Shown here: positions 1-8,443 of the stretch, one piece after another
Position numbering within the stretch: the stretch's first letter is position 1
Layout: every line of letters starts with the position of its first letter
Source of the DNA: Streptomyces sp. DG1A-41
GTDB lineage: Bacteria; Actinomycetota; Actinomycetes; Streptomycetales; Streptomycetaceae
NCBI RefSeq assembly: GCF_037055355.1
Contig: NZ_CP146350.1
Span: 930,001-994,000 of the forward strand
Direction of reading: 5' to 3'
DNA length: 64,000 bases
Program-made: the position numbers and the translations under genes
The notes under the pieces: generated by a model
The model's input: the letters and a program-made list of their open reading frames with translations, nothing else
Told to the model about the DNA's origin: nothing
The model's database searches: none

Positions 1-1117
1 ACTCCAGCGCCCGCTCAGCGAGTTCGGCGAGCACCGCTTCCAGCTGCTCGAACCAGGCCGCCACGTCCTCGTAGGGCGCGGCCAGCACCTGGGCCTCGCC
101 GAGGCGGGCGAGGGGCTCAGCGAGACGGGCGGCGAGCCGCTCGGGAGTCTTGACGCCGTCCAGGTCGTTGCGAAGCGGTGCGAGGACCTGGTCCTCGAAG
201 TCCTCGATCAGCCGGCTGACCGGGCGCGGGTTGGGCACCTCCGGGGTCGGCGGCTCCTCCCCAGGCTCCCCCGGCTGCACGGGCGGAGCCGTCCAGCGCC
301 GTACCTCGTCGACGAGTTCCTTCAGGGTCGGCGGCGCCGACTTCGGCAGGGAGATCGCCGTGACGTCGTCGTCCCGGTCGACGCGCGTGTTCGCCACCGG
401 CAGCAGCTTGCGCTCGCCGCCGGCGCCTTCCCCGAAGACGAACAGCAACTGGTCGCCGGTCCTGAGGGAGTGCGCGGTGCCCTCGACGAACAGCTCGGAG
501 CGCTTTTCGAGATCCCGCGGGGTGACGAGCGAGGGACGACGGCGGCGGACCTTCAGTTCGTTGAAGTCCCAGCGGGCCGTCAGGTCCCGGCTGGTCTCGA
601 AGGTCAGCGACTCCTCGCCGGCGGACGCGGGCACGCTGTGGCTGCGCGCACCGCGCGGGATCAGCACGTTCTGGGCCTCGGCGCGCGGGTCGCGTTCGAG
701 GGTGTACGCCAGGTGCGTGGCGGCGGCGACGCCGGGGCGCGGGCGGTGCCCGACGAGCCGGCCGAGCAGCACCAGGGAGCGGTGCTCGTTCGCGGTGCGG
801 ACGTAGGCCTCGTCGGCGATGCGCTCGGAGTGGAAGGTGAGCAGTTCGCCGAGGACTGCGGTGGCGTCGAGCAAGCCGATCGCCGGGTCGTCCCCCGTGC
901 GGACGGTGAGCCGGTTCAGCGCCGGGTAGGCGGGTGAGGCGAGCCGGTCGAGCAGGGCGGCCAGGAAGGAGCCGTACTCGCCGACGCGGTAGTCCAGCGC
1001 GGTGCGGCCGGGCGGGTTGTGCAACGGGGCCGGCGCGAGACGCTCGTCGTGGCCGCCGCGGCAGGCGCCGCCGCAGCCGCACTCGTCGGTCGCGGTGACC
1101 GGGTGCGTGTCCGTCAT
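1..1117 (-). CDS. CIS baseplate protein (Afp12-like), 3' end beyond the window
   Basis: The reading frame opens with ATG at 1117 and stays open to position 1, so only the N-terminal 372 residues are here. It begins MTDTHPVTATDECGCGGACRGG, a Cys-rich start, and continues into the LDYRVGEYGSFLAALLDRL type segment that recurs in putative baseplate assembly proteins of phage-tail-like particles. The ATG overlaps the stop of the preceding baseplate J-type gene (ATGA), which implies translational coupling. By position after the J-type protein it should be the second large wedge or baseplate protein (Afp12 class). The family assignment rests on context plus general resemblance; no catalytic motif is expected. 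Confidence 0.75.
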   Translation of the reverse strand, partial: MTDTHPVTATDECGCGGACRGGHDERLAPAPLHNPPGRTALDYRVGEYGSFLAALLDRLASPAYPALNRLTVRTGDDPAIGLLDATAVLGELLTFHSERIADEAYVRTANEHRSLVLLGRLVGHRPRPGVAAATHLAYTLERDPRAEAQNVLIPRGARSHSVPASAGEESLTFETSRDLTARWDFNELKVRRRRPSLVTPRDLEKRSELFVEGTAHSLRTGDQLLFVFGEGAGGERKLLPVANTRVDRDDDVTAISLPKSAPPTLKELVDEVRRWTAPPVQPGEPGEEPPTPEVPNPRPVSRLIEDFEDQVLAPLRNDLDGVKTPERLAARLAEPLARLGEAQVLAAPYEDVAAWFEQLEAVLAELAERALE

Positions 1118-4100
1118 CGGGCACCTCCCAGGGATATCGCCAGCAGGCCGTTCTCCGGCCGGTCCGGGTCGTTGTCGCAGGTGGCGATCTCCAGCGGGCC
1201 GAGCCGCAGCACGCCGTCCTCCCTCTCTCCTCGGTCCTGTCCGTACAGCCGCCGCAGCCGGGTGACCTCGACGCTCTGCACTCCGGGCACGGCCGCGGCG
1301 ACGGCGACCAGGCGGCTGAGCCGGACCGGTTCGCCGAAGGTGAGCGCGTCGGGGTGGAAGAAGCCGAGCCGTCCGCCCGGCAGCCGTCCGCTGCCGAGCA
1401 CGCGGTACAGCTCGGCCAGGATCTGCCCGTGCTGGTGGCCCGGCTCGGCGCAGACGGTCAGCGCGATGTCGAGCGGCACCAGTCGGGCGGGGCCCACGAC
1501 GAGGTCGTGGCCGATGCGCCGGTACGTCTCAAGGGCCTGGGCGACCGAGTCGAGCAGGTCCCGCGACGGGGCAGCGGTGCCGTACGCGTCGATCGCGATG
1601 TGCGCTTCCTGGACGCTGCCCGTCCAGCGGAGTTCGGCCGCCGCCCGCTGTACGCCCGGCAGTTCACCCGCGAGGGCCGCATAATCCTCGGCGGTCACGG
1701 CCCGCAGCCGGGTGCGGCGCAGGTCGAGCGGGGCGAGCTGGCGTACCTGCTCGACGGGTTCGGGCCGGGTGCCGCCGGCCGCGGGCAGGGGGTTGCGCAC
1801 GGTGACGGCCGGCGCTTCACAACCGGTTTGCACGACAAGGTGGTTGATGGCCTCGGCACCGACGTTTCCGGCGGTGCCGCCGCCGAGTCGGTAGCGCAGC
1901 GCCAGACGGGAGCCGGGCGCGGGCCTGGCGCCGTGCCGGCCGTCGCCGAAGCGCAGGGCCATACGACCGTCGTCCTCCAGTTCGCCCACGAAATGCCGCT
2001 CGCGCGGACCGCTGTCGAGCAGGTCGCGGCGCGGCTCCCAGGTCTCGTCGTCGCCGTGGACGCGTACGGCGGGCAGCGCCCGGCGCGGGTCCTGGGCCAG
2101 GGCGGCGGTCGCCGAGCCGCGCAGCACCGTCTCCTCGGGGTGGAGGCCGGCCGCGTAGGCCGGGCCCCAGCTGTGCGCGATCTCCCAGGCGATGTGCCCG
2201 TCGAGGACCGTGCCCGCGCGGGCCCGGGCGGCGAGGACCTCGACGCGGCGCAGCTTGGTGTCGAGCAACTGGTCGCTGCGGTACAGCAGTTCGCGCAGGG
2301 CGCGGACCGGGTGGCGGCGCAGTTCGAAGCGTTCCAGCACGTTCAGGCCGTAGACCACGGCGAGTTCGGCGATCTCCTGCTCGCCGAGCCCGTCCCGGTC
2401 GCGGGCGCTGCGCCACAGTTCGACCAGCCGCTGCCGGATCCGGCCCGGGATGGACGCGATCCGCTCGGCCTGCCCGGCGGCGACGGTCCCGGGGTCGGGG
2501 AAGGGCACCGCCTGGGTGACGGGCGTACGGCCGAGGACCGGGCGGAAGCGGGGCGCGATGCCCGGGTAGACCGACTGGGCGAGCAGGATGCGCAGCGCGG
2601 CGGTCTGGGCGTACGCCGTGCCGGGCACGACCTGTTCGTGCCGCTGCCCGGCGCTCTCCAGGCCGAGGCCGGCGCGTGTTGTGGCGCGCTCGCCGACGAC
2701 CTCGAAGAGTTCGCGGACGTCGTCGGGGACGAGCGCCAGGCCCGACCGGGTCTTGTCCGTCAGGGCGTTGATCAGCCGCGCGGGCGCGTTGCCCTCCTCG
2801 GTGTCCCGGCAGCCGAAGGCGGGAGGGTCGCAGGGGGCGACGACGGCGGGGGCCTGCGGGACGGTGAACGTCTCGGGCAGCCCGTGAAGGGTCCGGCCGT
2901 GGTCGACGAGGACGACGTTGCCGCGGGCGAGCGTGACGTCCTCGACGGGCAGGCAGTCGCGTCCGCCGCGCGTGGTGAGGCAGAGCGGGAAACGCAGCGC
3001 GTCCTCGGGGGCCCAGGTGACCTCCAGGACGGGCTGGTCCTCGATCCGGTCCAGGCCGGGGGTGACGGAGGTGAGGCGGACGGCCTGACGGTGGCTGGGG
3101 TCGGCGTCGCCGGGGGTGCCGGTGCGCGGGCCCTTCACCTCCTCCAGGACGATGACGTCGCCGGGCCTGAGGTCGAGACGGCGCTCGCGGCAGGTCTCCG
3201 GGTCCACCCAGGCGTCCCGCAGGGTGGCGGCGGTGGCGCCCTTCGGCAGGGTGCACACCTCGCCGCCCCAGGTCCACAGCCGGATCGCGTTGTGCGCGAC
3301 CCGCAGCTGAAGCGGGTCGGCGGCGACGACCGGTTCGAAGACCTCCACCGAGCCCCGCTCGTCGAGGTCGCCGAGTTCGCTCTCGTCGATGACGGTGCCC
3401 GGCTCGGGGCGGTCGTGCGGGTCGAGGCTGCGCACGTCGACGGAGGCGAAGCGGAAGGTGCCCGGGGCGAGCGTGCGGTCGTCCGCGGTGCGGACGGTGA
3501 CGTAGGCGCGGGCATTGCAGCCGTCGTGCATCGCGTAGTCGATGAGCCGGACGTGGCGGCGTACGGAGACACGGCGGCGGGCGGTGTCGAGGTAGGCCTC
3601 GGTGGCGACCGCGTCCTGCTGGTAGCTGATCTGGTCGCCGGTGTACGCGAGGAGTTCGACGAGGGGCATGCCCAGGTCGGCGGGGTTGCGCTCGACCCAG
3701 TCGGGGGTGGTGAGCGCGAGCCGGTCCAGGAGCAGCTTGCGGATGGTGTCGTAGTCGCGGGCCGTGTAGTCGATGACGGGCGCGGCGGGGAAGTCCGGCT
3801 CCGGCTGGTCGTCGTCCTTGCAGTCGAAGGGGGTCGGGCAGTCGGGCCGGAAGGAGAACGTGGCGCTGTGGTAGCGCTGGTCGAAGCCTCGGTAGGGCTC
3901 GGTGCCGGGCCGTCCGTACGGGTCGGTCTCGACGAGGGAGAGCCGGTAGCGGGAGGTGTCGCCGGCCTTGTCGAGGGTGACGTAGAGCCGGTCGTCGAGC
4001 TCGGGGTCCTCCTCGCGTTCGACGCTGACGTCGACGGCGGTGATGCCGGTGATGCGCCGGCCGCCGTCGATGCGGACGTTCTCGGGGCCGAGGCCGTGCG

Positions 4101-4224
4101 GGGCCTTGCCGAGGAAGGTGACGGTGAGCAGCAGGCCGTCGTCACTCACCTCGACGGCGTCGACGCCGTTGAGCTGGGCGGCGCGGACCTTGGCCCGGCG
4201 GGAGGTGGTGGTCGTACCGGTCAT
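1114..4224 (-). CDS. CIS baseplate J-type protein (Afp11-like)
   Basis: A 1036-residue structural protein. The region around residues 150-230 (IDYTARDYDTIRKLLLDRL, then LVELLAYTGDQISYQQDAV) is the signature of 'putative baseplate assembly protein' sequences, and the C-terminal third (residues about 850-1000) has the baseplate J/gp47 pattern in which PGV and V..VP.DI.LTV blocks alternate. Such proteins form the wedges that link hub, sheath and fibres in contractile particles. The gene overlaps both neighbours by 4 bases (gp25 upstream, second baseplate gene downstream). Its length is normal for CIS wedge proteins and no frameshift was seen. Confidence 0.9.
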   Translation of the reverse strand: MTGTTTTSRRAKVRAAQLNGVDAVEVSDDGLLLTVTFLGKAPHGLGPENVRIDGGRRITGITAVDVSVEREEDPELDDRLYVTLDKAGDTSRYRLSLVETDPYGRPGTEPYRGFDQRYHSATFSFRPDCPTPFDCKDDDQPEPDFPAAPVIDYTARDYDTIRKLLLDRLALTTPDWVERNPADLGMPLVELLAYTGDQISYQQDAVATEAYLDTARRRVSVRRHVRLIDYAMHDGCNARAYVTVRTADDRTLAPGTFRFASVDVRSLDPHDRPEPGTVIDESELGDLDERGSVEVFEPVVAADPLQLRVAHNAIRLWTWGGEVCTLPKGATAATLRDAWVDPETCRERRLDLRPGDVIVLEEVKGPRTGTPGDADPSHRQAVRLTSVTPGLDRIEDQPVLEVTWAPEDALRFPLCLTTRGGRDCLPVEDVTLARGNVVLVDHGRTLHGLPETFTVPQAPAVVAPCDPPAFGCRDTEEGNAPARLINALTDKTRSGLALVPDDVRELFEVVGERATTRAGLGLESAGQRHEQVVPGTAYAQTAALRILLAQSVYPGIAPRFRPVLGRTPVTQAVPFPDPGTVAAGQAERIASIPGRIRQRLVELWRSARDRDGLGEQEIAELAVVYGLNVLERFELRRHPVRALRELLYRSDQLLDTKLRRVEVLAARARAGTVLDGHIAWEIAHSWGPAYAAGLHPEETVLRGSATAALAQDPRRALPAVRVHGDDETWEPRRDLLDSGPRERHFVGELEDDGRMALRFGDGRHGARPAPGSRLALRYRLGGGTAGNVGAEAINHLVVQTGCEAPAVTVRNPLPAAGGTRPEPVEQVRQLAPLDLRRTRLRAVTAEDYAALAGELPGVQRAAAELRWTGSVQEAHIAIDAYGTAAPSRDLLDSVAQALETYRRIGHDLVVGPARLVPLDIALTVCAEPGHQHGQILAELYRVLGSGRLPGGRLGFFHPDALTFGEPVRLSRLVAVAAAVPGVQSVEVTRLRRLYGQDRGEREDGVLRLGPLEIATCDNDPDRPENGLLAISLGGAR

Positions 4225-4613
4225 GCCGTGACCCTCCCTTCGAAGACGTCGTCGCGCGAGGCGCCGTCGGCGCGTAGGACGTACGACAGGTACACACGGA
4301 CGACGTTGTCCTCGCTGACCACGTCGAGGGCCTCCACGTCGATGAGATCGCCGAGCCAGCGCTGGAGCGAGGCCTGGACGGAGAGTTCGAGGGTGCTGAC
4401 GAGTTCCGGGCTGGTCGGCGCGAAGACCAGGTCGAGGAGCCCGCAGCCGAAGTCGGGGCGCATCACGCGCTCGCCCGGGCTGGTGAACAGCAGCTGTTCG
4501 ATGAGGTCGTGGACGTGCTCGCCGTGGGTGGCGTGCGCGGTACGACCCCGGCGGTCGGCGTGGAAGGGGAACGCGATATCGCTGCGCGGGCGTTGGCTGG
4601 TTCGGCGGCTCAT
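4221..4613 (-). CDS. gp25/GPW baseplate wedge protein
   Basis: A 130-residue protein with the diagnostic gp25 core: LLFTSPGERVMRPDFGCGL at about residues 42-60, followed by LDLVF. T4 gp25-type proteins join the wedge to the first sheath ring and prime sheath polymerisation. It lies between the PAAR-like tip and the J-type protein, with ATGA overlaps at both ends, the usual gp25-gpJ order. Size and motif agree well with the family. Confidence 0.93.
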   Translation of the reverse strand: MSRRTSQRPRSDIAFPFHADRRGRTAHATHGEHVHDLIEQLLFTSPGERVMRPDFGCGLLDLVFAPTSPELVSTLELSVQASLQRWLGDLIDVEALDVVSEDNVVRVYLSYVLRADGASRDDVFEGRVTA

Positions 4614-4954
4614 CGGACGGTGACCTTTCGCTGCGCGGCCTGGACGACGGGCGGTCCCTGCGGCACGAAGGCCGCGGTGAAGCAGTGGGCCGCGGAGGTG
4701 TCGAGCAGCACGGGCGCGCCGTCGACGGTGATACCGGCGCCGACGGCGGTCCAGCGGACCGTCACGCAGGGCGTGGGCACGCCGTTCACGGTGTGCGGGC
4801 AGCCGGTGACGACGTAGCTGTGGGCGGCCGTGGCGATGGCGGCACCCGCGATGCGTACGCCGCCGGACGGTGAGCTGGCGGCGGTGACGCGACCGCCGTG
4901 CGGGCAGCCGATCACGGCGTTGGCGTCGAGCAGACTCCCGGATGTCCCGGACAC
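4610..4954 (-). CDS. PAAR-like spike-tip protein
   Basis: A 114-residue protein that starts at GTG 4954, chosen because a GGGGGAAGGAAG ribosome-binding site lies just upstream; longer in-frame extensions overlap the spike gene. It is rich in Gly, Ala and Val with two GCPH repeats (about residues 15 and 49) and further Cys and His, consistent with a metal-binding PAAR-like cone that sharpens the spike. The order spike, tip, gp25 matches other CIS loci. The PAAR assignment is inferred from Cys/His pattern and position, since no canonical PAAR motif was read. Confidence 0.72.
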   Translation of the reverse strand: MSGTSGSLLDANAVIGCPHGGRVTAASSPSGGVRIAGAAIATAAHSYVVTGCPHTVNGVPTPCVTVRWTAVGAGITVDGAPVLLDTSAAHCFTAAFVPQGPPVVQAAQRKVTVR

Positions 4955-4974
4955 GTTCTTCCTTCCCCCGGTTC

Positions 4975-5511
4975 TTATCGCTTGGACGCGATGGTCAACT
5001 GGCCCTCGTTCACGTCCACTTGGTTTCCGCGCAGGATGACCTCCGCGCCGAGGCCGTTGGAGATCACGATGGTTTCCTTGGTGATGCGGATGTACGCCCC
5101 GCCCTGGGCCTGCAGCAGAATCCCCTGATCGGGGCCCGGCGGGTCGCTCATCACGATCTTGTGCGCCTCGGGTGTCTGCACCACGACGGGCTTGGCCTGC
5201 GAGGCGGGCTGCACGAGACGGCGGGCGTCGGGCGGCAGCTCGCCCTGTTCCCCGTACCAGCATCCCGTCCACACCGGGAAGCTGGGATCGCCCTGCTCGA
5301 ACTCGACCCACACACCGGCCCCGGGCGCCGGCACCACGAACTGGCCCGCCTGTGGTCCGGTGAACGGCAGACAGGGCAGCGCCCAGGTCGACGGCTCGTC
5401 ACCCAGGACGTCGGGTACCTCGACGGTGATCCGGCCGATGTGCAGCGGATCGTTGTTGTCCACGACTCGGCCGCGGAATTTGCCGAGGTAGCGATTGCTG
5501 GGTGCCGCCAT
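4975..5511 (-). CDS. Baseplate spike protein, gpV/gp5-like OB fold
   Basis: 178 residues. The N-terminal half has the gp5/VgrG OB-fold pattern (YLGKFRGRVVDNNDPLHIGRITVEVP, then FVVPAPGAGVWVEFEQGDPSFPVWTGCWYG), here given as two stretches around residues 8-33 and 78-106. The C-terminal part (residues about 130-178) is a run of short beta repeats typical of a beta-helical needle. In CIS particles this trimer forms the central spike under the tube. The gene sits 20 bp before the PAAR-like tip and 48 bp after the gpD-like hub gene. Confidence 0.9.
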   Translation of the reverse strand: MAAPSNRYLGKFRGRVVDNNDPLHIGRITVEVPDVLGDEPSTWALPCLPFTGPQAGQFVVPAPGAGVWVEFEQGDPSFPVWTGCWYGEQGELPPDARRLVQPASQAKPVVVQTPEAHKIVMSDPPGPDQGILLQAQGGAYIRITKETIVISNGLGAEVILRGNQVDVNEGQLTIASKR

Positions 5512-5559
5512 GTGAACTGCTCCTGGTCTGACTGGTCGTGATGGTCGGTTCGGGGTGGA

Positions 5560-6699
5560 TCAGGGCCTGACGTAGGCGCTGCGTGCTTCGAGCCCCTCTC
5601 GCGACAGCGTGAAGTTCTGCTGGAAGGACCCCTGCCGCAGGATGTGCGTGACGGACTTGACGAAGTAGTCGCCGTCGTACGTACGGCCCGAGCCGCGCAC
5701 ACCCACCAACTGGCGTGGCTGCAGGATGTAGCCGTGCCGGTTCACGTCGAGCGAGCCCGAACCGGAGACGACATCGGCGGACACGGCCGCGCGCGCGAGG
5801 AGTTCGGCCTCGGCCTGTTCGCGCTGGTGCTTGGCGGTGCCGGAGAGGGTCCTGCGCTTGAGGGCCGGGGTGGGGCGCTTGCCGAGCGGCGGGCGCAACG
5901 GACTGATCGGCGGCTGGGGCAGGAGGGTGGACTGCCGGGTTCCGGGGTCCTGCCAGCGGGCCTGCGGCTCCTCGCGGGCCGTCCCGTCGTAGGCGAACGT
6001 GAGCTGGTCGACGGTGGAGTTGGCGTCCATGTTGACGTTGAGGGCGTGCTGGCGGATGCCGAGGCGCACTTCGGGGCCCCAACGGGCGGAGGACTGGCCG
6101 GGGTTCGGCCCCGGCTCCAGGTAGAAGGTGTAGCCGTTCGCGCGGGCGAGCTCGTTGATGTACTGCAGATCGGTGCTCGTCTGGTAGTGGACGCGGAGGT
6201 CCTGGTGCGGCGGCTGGCTCACCTTCTCGGTGTAGACGTCGGGCCGGATGCCGTAGTCGGAGTAGCGGCGCAGGATGGCGAGGACGCGCTGGGAGGGCGG
6301 GAGATTCGGGTACCGGTCGGTGCGCTCCTCAAGGTCCATGAGCAGGGACAGGTCCTCGCCGGTGACGGTGAGCGTGGAGTGCCCCGGCTGGTTGCTGGCC
6401 CCGACTTCCTGGCGCACCACGAGCCCGTCGAAGAGCACCTCGGGGGTGCCGCGGACGGTGACGGTCACGATGAGCCGCGTCTTCGGGTCGAAGAAGCCTT
6501 GGGGCAGGAGGGTGCGGCTGATGAGCCCGTTCTTGGTGAGGTCGAAGGCGAGCTGGAAGCCGGAGCGCTCGCCCGCGGTGGCGGTGATCTGGGCTGAGAG
6601 GAGTGCCTCAGCGACCTCCGCGGGCACGGGCTTGGCCAGCTTCGGCCCCATGTGCAGGGTGATGTGAACGGGGCCGCGCCCCACGGGTAGTTCAGCCAC
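5560..6699 (-). CDS. gpD-like baseplate hub protein (late control D family)
   Basis: 379 residues from a GTG start at 6699 with a GCAGGGAG site upstream; an upstream in-frame extension would cross two other CIS genes and is rejected. The sequence has the gpD/gp27 pattern: LTVTGEDLSLLMDL near residue 105, S..Q.V..IL..YS..GI, then DLQYINELARANGYTFYLEPG around residues 175-195. The protein forms the trimeric hub that adapts the sixfold tube to the threefold spike. The start overlaps the LysM gene stop by 8 bases. Confidence 0.9.
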   Translation of the reverse strand: MAELPVGRGPVHITLHMGPKLAKPVPAEVAEALLSAQITATAGERSGFQLAFDLTKNGLISRTLLPQGFFDPKTRLIVTVTVRGTPEVLFDGLVVRQEVGASNQPGHSTLTVTGEDLSLLMDLEERTDRYPNLPPSQRVLAILRRYSDYGIRPDVYTEKVSQPPHQDLRVHYQTSTDLQYINELARANGYTFYLEPGPNPGQSSARWGPEVRLGIRQHALNVNMDANSTVDQLTFAYDGTAREEPQARWQDPGTRQSTLLPQPPISPLRPPLGKRPTPALKRRTLSGTAKHQREQAEAELLARAAVSADVVSGSGSLDVNRHGYILQPRQLVGVRGSGRTYDGDYFVKSVTHILRQGSFQQNFTLSREGLEARSAYVRP

Positions 6700-7072
6700 G
6701 CCGGACTCCCTGCGGCCCCTGCGGGAAGTGCCCGGCGAGCGGCACGTCGACCTCTCGGCCGGGCTCGTCGGTGAGCTCCCGCGGATCCAGTACCGGGTTG
6801 GCGTCGGCGATCTGCCACCACTGGCCGGGGTCGCCGAAGTAGCGCTGCCCGAGCAGGTCGGGGCGCTCGCCGGTGCGGACGGTGTGGGTCTGCGTGGCGT
6901 CGCCTGTTTCCTCCAGCGGAGGGAGCAACCGCCGCTTGGTGTACCGGACTTCGGTCCCGTCCGGCAGCCGGTGCGCGCCGATCTCGGCATCGTGGTACCG
7001 GCTCGTCCGGGGGTACGGGTGGGCCCCCGGTATCGCGTCCAGCGCGTTCTCGTACGGCTCGATTTCAGCCAT
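6692..7072 (-). CDS. LysM-domain CIS adaptor protein
   Basis: 126 residues. After a charged N-terminus (IEPYENALDAIPGAHPYPR) there is a single LysM motif at about residues 62-100 (THTVRTGERPDLLGQRYFG, then WWQIADANPVLDP). In contractile tails short LysM proteins (gpX or gp53-like) glue hub to wedge. It lies 12 bp after the CIS tube-type protein gene and overlaps the hub gene by 8 bases. Confidence 0.87.
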   Translation of the reverse strand: MAEIEPYENALDAIPGAHPYPRTSRYHDAEIGAHRLPDGTEVRYTKRRLLPPLEETGDATQTHTVRTGERPDLLGQRYFGDPGQWWQIADANPVLDPRELTDEPGREVDVPLAGHFPQGPQGVRRG

Positions 7073-7084
7073 GGCGTTCGCTCC

Positions 7085-7771
7085 TCAGCCCCTTCCCACG
7101 CCGATGCCACTGGAGCCGAGCCCCAGCGACCCGATCCCCGCGGTGCGCGCGGCGGCGGCGAGGCGCTCCTTCTGCGCGAGATGCGCGTAGTACAACTCGG
7201 CGCCCGGGTGCCCCATCGGCAGATCGCTGACGGTGAGCACCTTGAGTCCGATGCTGAGCGAGGCCCGGATCGGGTTGAGGTTGACATCGAACGCGGACTC
7301 ATTGATGGACAGTTCGGTGAGCCGCACGGGCATGACCCGCTTGCTCCCCCAGGTGAAGAGGGTGAGCGGCATCTCGATCGGAGAGATCTCGATGGTCCCC
7401 TTCTGCGACTGCCGGCTGGCTTCGCGCAGTTGGGAGGACGTCGGCTGCACGAGCATTTCGAGCACGGCGAGTTGGGGGTGGATGCCGTCGGGTGCAGCGA
7501 TCTCGAACTGGTCGGTGGCGTCGATCTCTGCGGTGAACTTCCAGGTTTCCTGGGCCGGCCCTTTGAGGCGGAGTGCTTCGTTTCTGTCCCCGTTGCCGCT
7601 GCCTCCTCCACCGGAATCGCCGCTCCCTCCTGCGGACTGGGGCGAGAGGCTGCGTTCCAGGGTGTCGGGGTTGAACTGGAGGACGATGATGCGTTGGGGG
7701 GTGCCTAGTTCTGGGTCGACGAGGACTATTCCGGAGCGGATGGGTTTGGGGATGTTGGCGTAGCGGGTCAC
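7085..7771 (-). CDS. CIS tube-domain protein (Afp7-like adaptor)
   Basis: 228 residues with the 'contractile injection system tube protein' N-terminal signature IIVLQFNPDTLERSL (about residues 28-42) and IEISPIEMPLTLFTWGS with RVMPVRLTELSI further on, which complete the usual FNP...P..L..W...R.P. pattern. A Gly/Ser-rich insert sits at residues 45-62. The C-terminus (residues 205-228) is Gly-rich. Such proteins join the tube base to the hub. The ATG overlaps the upstream stop by 4 bases (ATGA), linking it to the putative immunity gene. Confidence 0.85.
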   Translation of the reverse strand: MTRYANIPKPIRSGIVLVDPELGTPQRIIVLQFNPDTLERSLSPQSAGGSGDSGGGGSGNGDRNEALRLKGPAQETWKFTAEIDATDQFEIAAPDGIHPQLAVLEMLVQPTSSQLREASRQSQKGTIEISPIEMPLTLFTWGSKRVMPVRLTELSINESAFDVNLNPIRASLSIGLKVLTVSDLPMGHPGAELYYAHLAQKERLAAAARTAGIGSLGLGSSGIGVGRG

Positions 7772-8436
7772 AGGCGGGCCTCCAGGCGTTGCTGCAGGGG
7801 CGCGTAATCGTGATCCGGGAAATGCTCGGGGAAGACCCGCAGCATGGTCCTGAGATCGTCCAGGGTGTTACTGAACTCCCTGTCACTGAGCGATACGTCG
7901 GCGAAGAGGTACTGCCAGCCGATGACACCTTTAGTAATGATGAGGTTGTCGAGGTAGTCGCGGTAGTCAAGGTCGAGCCTGATGAATGTGTGAAATCTGT
8001 CGAGATACCAGATCTCTGGACTCGACACACCAGGCAGGAACCTCATCGTGGCCAGTTGCCCGCTGCCGCCGCGTGAGATGTCGTCGAGAATCGAGAGTTC
8101 CGAGAGGAGCGCCTTGTCGCTTTCGTACCAGGCGAAGTCGTCCAAGGGCAGGAGCTTTCGTTCAATGCTGGCGCTGAGGTTCATGACGCTGAAGTCGCCG
8201 ACGAGTGATTCATCAGGGTCGGAGGGGGTCCAGTGCAGCGCCATGTAACGGTACGGAAAGTAGGCCTCCTTGAGCCGCTCGGCGAGGGGGAAGCCGTCCT
8301 CGGCCATCAGCTCGAAGATTCCCGTCGGGTCCTTTCCCGTCCCGCCTGGTCCCACCTTCTCGTATTTGACATCGAAGAACGGCGATTCGCGCACTTCACG
8401 GATGGACTGGAGCAAACGAAGCTCATATGTACGCAC
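7768..8436 (-). CDS. Putative immunity protein for the DUF4157 effector
   Basis: 222 residues if translation starts at GTG 8436, which has GAGGG just upstream and begins 7 bp after the effector stop; a TTG start at 8475 is also open. It is not a recognised particle component: acidic, rich in aromatic residues (WYLDRF, FIRLDLDYRDYLDNL, GWQYLF), with no signal peptide or membrane segment. The overall look is like SUKH/SMI1-type immunity proteins, an impression and not a demonstrated match. G+C is visibly low (30 of 60 bases at 7921-7980), as in the toxin tip just upstream. Gene order effector then this gene is the classical toxin-immunity order. Function is inferred from context. Confidence 0.6.
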   Translation of the reverse strand: MRTYELRLLQSIREVRESPFFDVKYEKVGPGGTGKDPTGIFELMAEDGFPLAERLKEAYFPYRYMALHWTPSDPDESLVGDFSVMNLSASIERKLLPLDDFAWYESDKALLSELSILDDISRGGSGQLATMRFLPGVSSPEIWYLDRFHTFIRLDLDYRDYLDNLIITKGVIGWQYLFADVSLSDREFSNTLDDLRTMLRVFPEHFPDHDYAPLQQRLEARL

Positions 8437-8443
8437 GCGACCC

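Noticed and set aside
1354..4623. Plus-strand open frame of 1089 codons opposite the baseplate J-type gene
   Set aside because: Antisense shadow; the minus-strand frame has clear baseplate motifs and coupled starts and stops.
5560..7611. Long N-terminal extension of the gpD-like hub protein
   Set aside because: The extra 300 residues are Arg/Ser/Pro-rich and overlap two conserved CIS genes in another frame; a GTG with a good ribosome-binding site at 6699 gives a normal-length protein.
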